From Phycisphaerae bacterium (GTDB lineage Bacteria > Planctomycetota > Phycisphaerae > Sedimentisphaerales > Anaerohalosphaeraceae): 5,063 nucleotides of DNA. Of the stretch, positions 1 through 5,063 are shown in pieces; position 1 is the stretch's first letter, and the number at the start of each line of letters is the position of its first letter. The notes beneath the pieces were generated by a model that saw only the letters and a program-made list of their open reading frames with translations, was not told the DNA's origin and did not search any database. The stretch spans positions 1 to 5,063 of the forward strand of contig SKKI01000272.1 of NCBI GenBank assembly GCA_007121565.1, written 5' to 3'. A program made the translations under genes and the position numbers.

Positions 1-75
1 ATCCTGATCGGGGGTATTGGCCATTTCGACGGCCAGACGCACCGCGTCAACGTGCTCAGTCAGGTCGGTACCGGC
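1..75 (-). other. Start of a C-terminal tail beyond GT5 (residues 1663-1687), cut by the window edge
   Basis: After the final GT5 helix (QMYRLIAG) the frame continues for about 25 residues (for example EHVDAVRLAVEMAN) without a stop. It may be a short C-terminal tail or the beginning of another domain; too little is present to say. Confidence 0.5.
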
Positions 76-3000
76 AATCAAGCGGTACATCTGAATGTAG
101 TCCTGCAACAGCCGGATCCAGCGGTGGTCGGTGGTAAAGGCGTTATAGGACAGCTCACTGTAGCGCAATCGACGCGGGCGACCGTTTTTATCGACATAAC
201 GCAGCCGCTGTCCGCGGGTGTAGACCTCCACGGCGTCCAGCATCGCCTCCAAAAGCGCTTCGCCGTTAAACCCGCTGAATTTGATGCCGTTGGGCGGTGT
301 GTGCCGGTCGCCAAAGTCCCGGTCGGCGACTGTTCGGATCAGGCCGTCCTGGTGGTGGGCGACGACCGGGGTTCCACCGGCGTGGGCTTCCTGCTGGCTG
401 ATGCCGCACGGCTCGCCGACCTCGCCGCCGGAAGGCATCACGAAATACTGGCTGCCGACATAGACGTTGCGATACAGGGACGGCGACAGCGATCCTTCCG
501 GAAAATAGGCGAACCGCCCCTGAAATTCCGGCTGGCTGGCTATCCGGCGAAAGTGCATATCGTAGCGCCGGCCGTCGAAACTGTCCTCGACACGTCCGCA
601 AATCACAAACTGGATACGCGGGTCGCAGGACAGGAAATATTCCAGCACCGTCTGGCCCATCATTTTCCACGGCTCATAGGTCACCCACCGGCGCCCGGCG
701 TCTTGGTAGACTTTCCAATCGACCAGCAGTTCAAAGCCTTTTTGCTTGCAGATGCGGTGCAGCATTGAAAAAATCACATGCTGAGTGTGCTCGTCATCGG
801 GGCGCAGTTGAATATTGGGGTCGTTTTGCAGGGCGGGTTTGGCCAGTTTTTTGGCGCGGGTGTACTTGGAAAACAGACGTTTTCGGGCGGCCTTGTCGTG
901 TGTTTCAACGATGCTCTTTTTGGAGCGAAACCAGAATCGCTGGCGGGGGGCCATATTAAACCCGTTCCGCTGTCCGAAAAAGCGTCCCTGGGCCTCAAGC
1001 TGCTCGAAGAGCCAGGCGTGCTGAAAGATATTCGGCTCGGCCAGCATCCGGGCTTTCATCGCGCGGCTGACCGTTCCGATATAATCAGAGGTCTTGAGCA
1101 TGATCGACATCATATCGATACGCGGTATGCCGCCGAGGCCGTCCAGGCAGATATCCGAATGGCCGACAGCGTCCAGTCCGATCACAAGGCAATAAAAGTA
1201 GCGTTTAAAGGGGTTGGCCTCCTCCATCACAATACTGTAGGACGGATGGGGATTGTGCATCATACTGCCGACCCGCGTGCGGGCGAAATGGGGGTCTTCG
1301 TGGAATGTTGACCAGCGCTTCAGGTAGGCCGGCAGCAGCCAGGTCGGCCACTCGTTGGTCTGGATAATGGACGGATAATAGTTATACGCCCGCAGCGCTT
1401 CCAGTGCGCCTTGAGACAGAATCCGCGCCCGCCTGAGTTTGTCCTCAGCGGTCATCCCGCCGTAGGGCACATCGAGATATTTGGCGTTTTCCAGGTACAA
1501 CACTTCGACGCGGCAGCGCTTGCCGCGCTTGACGCGAAGCAGGTTGCTGCGCAGGATGTTGATCACATCCGGCGCGGTGTTGCGGCGGATGCCCTGTGTG
1601 GCATCGTCGAATTCCGGGAACTGAACGGTAAAGCTGTGCCCGTCGTAGCGCGGGCCGTAGGTTTTGTGAATGCGCTCACGGCTGGATTCATACAGCGGGG
1701 TGACGACCACAACATGAAACCCCAGTTCACTGAGTGCATCGGCGATGTCTGTGGTGTAAATCCCTACGCCGCCGGCGTGTCCGCTGTATTGCGATTCGGG
1801 CGAGACCAGCGCGATCGTGCCCAGATTCATTCCGTGTAGGATATCGGCCGCCGATCGGCAGATAGAGGGCTTGTAGCGGTTGTTTTCATTGACCGCGATT
1901 CGCATCAGGTACTCGGTCAGGCTCTGGCGGCGTCGAAAATCATCTTCGCTGATTTCGGCCAGGAGGGCGGCCAGGCCGGTGTGGCCGATCTGATTTTTTT
2001 TGTCGATCCATGTTGCCAGCGTGATGAATAACTCACTAAACTGTTCAAAACCGTTTTCGGCGTCGGGGTCGATAGCGGCCGCAAATGTCTGGGCGGCATA
2101 GGAATAATGAACGCGATCCTGCCGGCCGTAGCGTTGATACCGGGCGAAGGAATCCAGCAAAAGCTGTTTGGCGGCGGCGCTTTTGCCGGTTTTTTCGAGA
2201 AACTCATACACATGCGAGGAGACCGGCTCCAAAATTCCGCCGAACCCGAGCCGCATCAATTCCAGCCCCGACCAATGCTCGCGATATCCGCGCCGCGTGC
2301 GGCCTTCGGCGTTGTTGTAGCGTTCCACAACTTCGTAGGTGCTGTTTGGCTTTATCCGTGAGGCATTCAGCAGGAAACTGAAGCTGCGCGCGACGGGCTG
2401 CTGACCGGCGTTGTACGGTTCGGGAAAATTAAAGATGCACAGAAAGGTCTGTTTTTTGTAAGACCGCAGAAACGCCGCGATGCGTCCGTTTCCGGTATCG
2501 ACCGCCTGCGGCAGGCCGCGTACAAAGGCGGGGTGGTCATCGACAAACTGAAACAGGCCGCGAAGGTACTTGCCGAAGCCCTTGAGAATGGGATAATTGT
2601 CCAGTATCTGCCGGCGTGTGCGCGCTTCTTCGTGCCACGGATGGCGAAAACGGTTGTTGACCCAGTGCTTCCAGCATTCGGTATAGGCGATATCGAAGCG
2701 GTCGGCGATTGTGCCGGCCTCCGGGCCGGGCAGACGGCTGATGTGGTACATGATCGGGCCGTAGCTGCTGAGGGTCAGGAAGGACGCCACCGGCCAGATC
2801 ATATTCTGATAATTGCTCGCCGGCGATTCCTCGTCGTGGCTGTTGAACAGCGACAGTGTCTGGCCGCCGCTTTGTTGATAGATGTCGGCCAGGTACCGCA
2901 GGTTGTCGTTGAGCCCCAGCGGCGCATCGGCGGTTTGTCCGCTGCGGATCAATTCCATGTTTTTGATCAGGGAGTTGTAGGGCAGTGTGCCTGCTTTGAG

Positions 3001-5063
3001 CATCCGTGTCTCGTTGCCGTGCCACTGCTCCGAATAGGCCAGCAGGGCGTTGGGCACGGTCTTCTGGATTTTGTAGCACATATACAGCAGCGGGATATTC
3101 GGCTCACTTGTGTTGCGCAGATCCACCGGTTCAAAGCCTCCGCGGGTCACTTCACCGAACAGGCGGGCGGAATTCTGCTGAGACGGATCGACGGGAAAGA
3201 CGGTATCAAATCCGTGTCCGACATCCACACGCAGGCCAAACCCGAGCCGGGTCAATTCGATGCCGATATCCGCCAGGCGCTGGACATTGTCAAAATCCCG
3301 CATATTGACCATAAAGCTGTCCAGCCACTCGCTCCACTCGCCGTCCCATCCGGCGCGGCGGGTCAGGGTTCCTTTGCTGTTCATGATATAGGTCGGGAAG
3401 TGGTAGGCGTACTCGGTATTGGCGCGGGAAAAGTGCGAGAGCATGCACAGCAGGATTTTCATGCCCAGGGCATCGGCTTTTTTACGCAGACGCAACAGAG
3501 CCTCCAGGCCGCCCAGGTCACGTCGCACTGTTTTGCCGTCAAAGACCGAAAACACCGACGGATCCGGCCCGGCCTCTCCGGCCCAGCCCAGCTCCAGCGC
3601 CCCAAGCGGATAGAGCCGGGTGTAGCCTTCCTTGCGGAAGTCTTCAAGCTGCTCGGCCAGGTCATCAAACGTGCCGTAAACAAACAGCCCTCGCTCGTCT
3701 CGGGCCGGCGAGTAATCGTCGTTGAGTTTCAGATTCAAGGTGTCGGCGTAAAAGCTCAGGACCCGCTGGCCGCGTTCATCGGCCATCGACTTGATCATCC
3801 CGCAGGATTGCTCGTGAAACTCTTCCCACTGCCAGGTTTTGCCGTTATTCAGCGAGAACTGCACGGCATAATGACACCACCCGTTCCGGTGCGGCAGGGT
3901 GGCGGTAAAACGCACCACGCCGCCGATCGGGCGGGCATGGGCCTGCTGCATATGCACGGGCTTTTTGCGATAGCCGTTGACCGCCCAGAGGATACGAGCG
4001 CGGATGTGATCCTTACGAATCGTGCGCGGTTTGGGAATATCGACGGTGATTGTCCGCGGCTCGCTGCGCAGTACGGTGCTGTTGAGCCGGGTTGGCGGAA
4101 AGGCTGCCGGCCGGTCGGTCAGCAGGTCTTCAAGCAATGCGCTGACCTCCATCGCTATGGCCCGACAGCGGCTTTTGTCCGGGTTGTTCCAATAGTAAAG
4201 CGCCGAATACAGAAGACGCCGCGCCTCTTTGCTGTGTTCTTTACGGCGGATTTTTTGCTGAAGCTGTTTGACGGCCGCTTTGACCTTGAGCAGGTCGTCT
4301 GACAGAAGTATCGCCTCGAGCTCTGCAAACTCAGGCTCTCTGGCATAAAAGTGCAGGCGATCCAGCCATGGGCGAATCCATTTGCCGTGGTCGTGAAAGA
4401 TGTCGGTGCGGATATTTCGGAAGCGAATCGACCGGCACGCGCAATGGGCCGACATCGCGTCTGTGGTGCTCGGCGAGCAGATCCGCACAGCCTTTCGCAG
4501 ATCGCCGGGCAGGTGATAGACGATGATCAGGCCGCCGGCGTCCTGATAGGCCGATTTGAACCTCAGCAGGACGCGCTCGGCCTGTCCGCTTTTGACCGTG
4601 ACTGTCGGACTGAGTTTGCTGACAGCCTCGGCCAGGGCCGCCTTGATCATGGGACGGAGCCGTCTTTTCGAGCCTTTGGCCGCCAGCAGCAGCGTAACGA
4701 CCGTATCGGTTTTGGCGACCCAGTGCCAGAATTCGTCAAGCAGGATAAGCTGATCGGCCTGTTTGAGGGTTTCCTGCCAGTCCGGCTCGTCAAAAGCAGG
4801 CGACATCGCCTTCAGTTCCGACAGTGTCCCGGCCAGGATGTCCTTGTGGGACTGCAGAAAACGAAGGCTGTGCAGCCGGACTTCGGTGATGTGCAATTCA
4901 GGATAACACAGATGGTAAAATGCTCGTTCCAGTGCGCCTGTTAGCAGGTAATGGCGCTGTTTAAGCCGTCGTTTTTCGGGCTGTAAAAGGGCGCTGTTTA
5001 ATGTGATCTCGTGGGGCATCAACCGCACCGTACCCTGCTCGAAAGGGCAGAGGCGAATCTGTA
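1..5063 (-). CDS. Giant GH13-GT5 fusion protein (amylase-family module plus glycogen/starch synthase), partial at both ends
   Basis: One minus-strand frame stays open over the whole window: 1687 complete codons from 5061 to 1, with no stop and no identifiable start. Recognisable family motifs occur along this same frame. GH13 region II is GLRVD (609-613), region III is AYSEQWH around E678 and region IV is NSHDEE around D743. Glycogen-synthase motifs follow: HAGGVG (1095-1100), MMHNP with H1269, TVSRAM (1330-1335), HRICKQKG (1435-1442) and GEPCG (1549-1553). Bacterial GlgA is normally about 480 residues and stand-alone GH13 enzymes about 450-700, so this protein is far longer than either. The predicted role is alpha-glucan (glycogen-like) synthesis combined with glucan-chain cleavage or transfer, probably in the cytoplasm because no clear membrane segment is visible. 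No ribosome binding site or intergenic gap separates the modules. The reading frame and family assignment are directly supported; substrate, linkage and biological role are inferred. No gene symbol is given because glgA would misdescribe the fusion. Confidence 0.93.
76..1830 (-). other. GT5 glycogen/starch synthase-type glycosyltransferase module (residues 1078-1662)
   Basis: GT5 enzymes have a GT-B fold and extend an alpha-glucan from ADP-glucose or UDP-glucose. The N-terminal Rossmann half starts at NLGTIALVSPE and carries HAGGVG (1095-1100), corresponding to the KTGGLG donor-binding loop of GlgA but with His in place of Lys. QTNEWPTWLLPAYL (T1235-W1241) matches the HDWH..L.PAYL segment, and MMHNP (H1269) matches the VHN segment containing the active-site histidine. 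TVSRAM and RNGFNM (1365-1370) match TVSPTYA and LNGVD. The C-terminal half has HRICKQKGFELL, in which R1436 and K1441 align with the phosphate-binding Arg and Lys of GlgA. It also has SGGEVGEPCGISQQEAHAGG, in which E1550 aligns with the catalytic-site Glu of the FEPCG motif, followed by GLIRTV. The closing helix (SYNAFTTDHRWIRLLQDYIQMYRL) matches the usual GT5 C-terminus. At about 585 residues it is roughly 100 longer than GlgA, with extra sequence around 1275-1315 and 1375-1425. A GT4-type enzyme is less likely because of the QKG and EPCG motifs. Confidence 0.88.
1831..2190 (-). other. Helical linker between the GH13 and GT5 modules (residues 958-1077)
   Basis: About 120 residues separate the end of the GH13 C-terminal domain from the first strand of the glycosyltransferase. 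The composition suggests several amphipathic helices (AAAKQLLLDSFARYQRYG, YAAQTFAAAID, GFEQFSELFITLATWID, LAALLAEISEDDFRRR, LTEYLMRIAVN). It is too ordered in appearance to be a simple flexible linker, and I recognise no family. It contains the longest homopolymer noticed in the window, A8 on the coding strand (T8 at 1994-2001), encoding Lys1021-Lys1022-Asn1023. The segment just before the GT5 start (NRYKPSICRSAADILHG) has no Shine-Dalgarno-like sequence, so a separate translation start for GT5 is not supported. Confidence 0.55.
2191..3690 (-). other. GH13 alpha-amylase-superfamily module with candidate catalytic triad present (residues 458-957)
   Basis: GH13 enzymes hydrolyse or transfer alpha-glucosidic chains by a retaining mechanism in a (beta/alpha)8 barrel. 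The barrel appears to begin at GLFVYGTFDDLAEQLEDF (458-475), followed by YTRLYPLGALELG, typical of early GH13 strands. Region II is GLRVDVGHGF, with R611 and the presumed nucleophile D613. Region III is LLAYSEQWHGN, with the presumed acid/base E678. Region IV is LFNSHDEE, with H742 and D743. Region I is atypical: KILLCMLSHFSR (535-546) has C539 and S542 where Asp and Asn are usual, but keeps H543. After region IV come the expected late-barrel and capping features: SYGPIMYHIS, a DDHPAFVRG segment resembling the usual 'LR..hPAL..G', and a beta-rich C-terminal domain (AAFLRSY, FLCIFNF) ending near SSHVYEFLEK (948-957). The subfamily is not determined: hydrolase, transglycosylase and maltosyltransferase-like are all possible. 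Confidence 0.85.
3691..4056 (-). other. Probable beta-sandwich (Ig/CBM-like) domain preceding the GH13 barrel (residues 336-457)
   Basis: This stretch alternates hydrophobic and polar residues in short strand-like blocks: RTITVDIP (336-343), RARILWAVNGY (354-364), GGVVRFTATLP, HYAVQFSLNNGKTWQWEEF and RVLSFYADTLNLKL. The position, just before the first barrel strand of GH13, and the length of about 120 residues match the N-terminal beta-sandwich domains common in GH13 enzymes, for example the N-domains of the GlgE maltosyltransferase and branching enzymes, which help bind glucan or shape the active-site cleft. The resemblance is to type and position only. I cannot match it to a named family, and it could be a carbohydrate-binding module of a different class. 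Confidence 0.5.
4057..5061 (-). other. Unassigned N-terminal region of the fusion protein (residues 1-335)
   Basis: I do not recognise a family here. Residues 1-335 look mainly alpha-helical, rich in Leu, Ala, Lys, Arg and Glu. They include a strongly charged helix-like stretch around residues 245-290 that leads into RRLLYSALYYWNN. Aromatic-rich pieces such as FHDHGKWIRPWLDRLHFY (about 221-238) suggest a folded domain rather than a disordered spacer. C195, C207 and C209 with H206 form a small Cys/His group. The reading frame is secured by continuity with the GH13 module downstream. The region could be the end of a further domain lying upstream of the window, a regulatory or oligomerisation domain, or a glucan-binding helical module. 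I cannot choose between these. Confidence 0.6.

Noticed and set aside
52..768. Plus-strand ORF of 238 codons, with similar ones at 778-1311, 1411-1839 and 4351-4944
   Set aside because: All are in the same antisense register as the minus-strand gene and end where it uses TCA or CTA. They are antisense to GT5 or N-terminal coding sequence and show no family features.
1828..1830. In-frame ATG (residue 1078) at the start of GT5 as a possible separate glycogen synthase start
   Set aside because: There is no Shine-Dalgarno-like sequence upstream and no stop ending the GH13 frame before it; the frame is continuous through the linker.
1993..2001. T-run read as a rho-independent terminator
   Set aside because: I saw no GC-rich hairpin next to it in a usable orientation, and it lies within continuous coding sequence as Lys-Lys-Asn codons.
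2749..2805. Hydrophobic stretch WPVASFLTLSSYGPIMYHIS as a transmembrane helix
   Set aside because: It follows GH13 region IV at the position of the late barrel strand and helix in this family, and it is broken by Ser, Gly and Pro.
2537..3079. Minus-strand ORF of 180 codons and other minus-strand ORFs (78-314, 266-670, 774-998, 1917-2213, 3459-3683, 4155-4346)
   Set aside because: They are out of frame with the GH13-GT5 reading frame and are low-complexity Arg/Pro-rich shadows, as expected in GC-rich coding DNA.
2533..4302. 589-residue plus-strand ORF, the longest closed ORF in the window
   Set aside because: It is the exact-register antisense of the GH13 module and upstream region. Its product has no recognisable motif, while the minus strand carries catalytic motifs across the same bases.
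4435..4479. Cys/His group (C195, H206, C207, C209) as a zinc- or iron-sulfur-binding motif
   Set aside because: The spacing CX11CXC with one adjacent His fits no motif I know, and a fourth Cys is lacking nearby; without conservation data it is not supportable.

Overview
The window lies entirely inside one very large protein-coding gene on the minus strand. Read from position 5061 down to position 1, one frame gives 1687 codons without a stop, and neither the start codon nor the stop codon is inside the window. There is no intergenic DNA here, and I see no RNA gene, mobile element or CRISPR array. Every shorter ORF in the other five frames is a shadow of this gene.

Residues below are numbered from the first complete codon in the window (residue 1 = 5061..5059). 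The layout from N- to C-terminus is: about 335 mostly helical residues I cannot assign (5061-4057); a probable beta-sandwich module of about 120 residues (4056-3691); a GH13 alpha-amylase-superfamily module with the candidate catalytic residues D613, E678 and D743 (3690-2191); a helical linker of about 120 residues (2190-1831); a glycogen/starch-synthase-type GT5 glycosyltransferase (1830-76); and a short tail that runs out of the window (75-1).

The protein therefore joins an enzyme class that cleaves or transfers alpha-glucan chains to one that builds them from a nucleotide-glucose donor. GH13 followed by GT5 is the order known in fungal cell-wall alpha-1,3-glucan synthases. No signal peptide can be judged, because the N-terminus is missing, and no convincing membrane segment is visible. 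The simplest reading is a soluble, probably cytoplasmic, glycogen or alpha-glucan enzyme rather than a wall synthase. The substrate linkage and the nucleotide donor cannot be read from sequence alone.

The organism is most likely a bacterium: moderately GC-rich, intron-free over 5 kb, with third positions rich in G and C and with TTA, CTA and TCA nearly avoided (nine codons in 1687). A giant, multidomain metabolic protein of this kind would fit groups such as Planctomycetota/PVC or Desulfobacterota, but that placement is a guess. Points of interest are the fusion itself, altered residues at conserved GT5 positions, a degenerate GH13 region I, the unassigned N-terminal third, and an A8 run (the longest homopolymer noticed) placed in the linker between the two enzymes.
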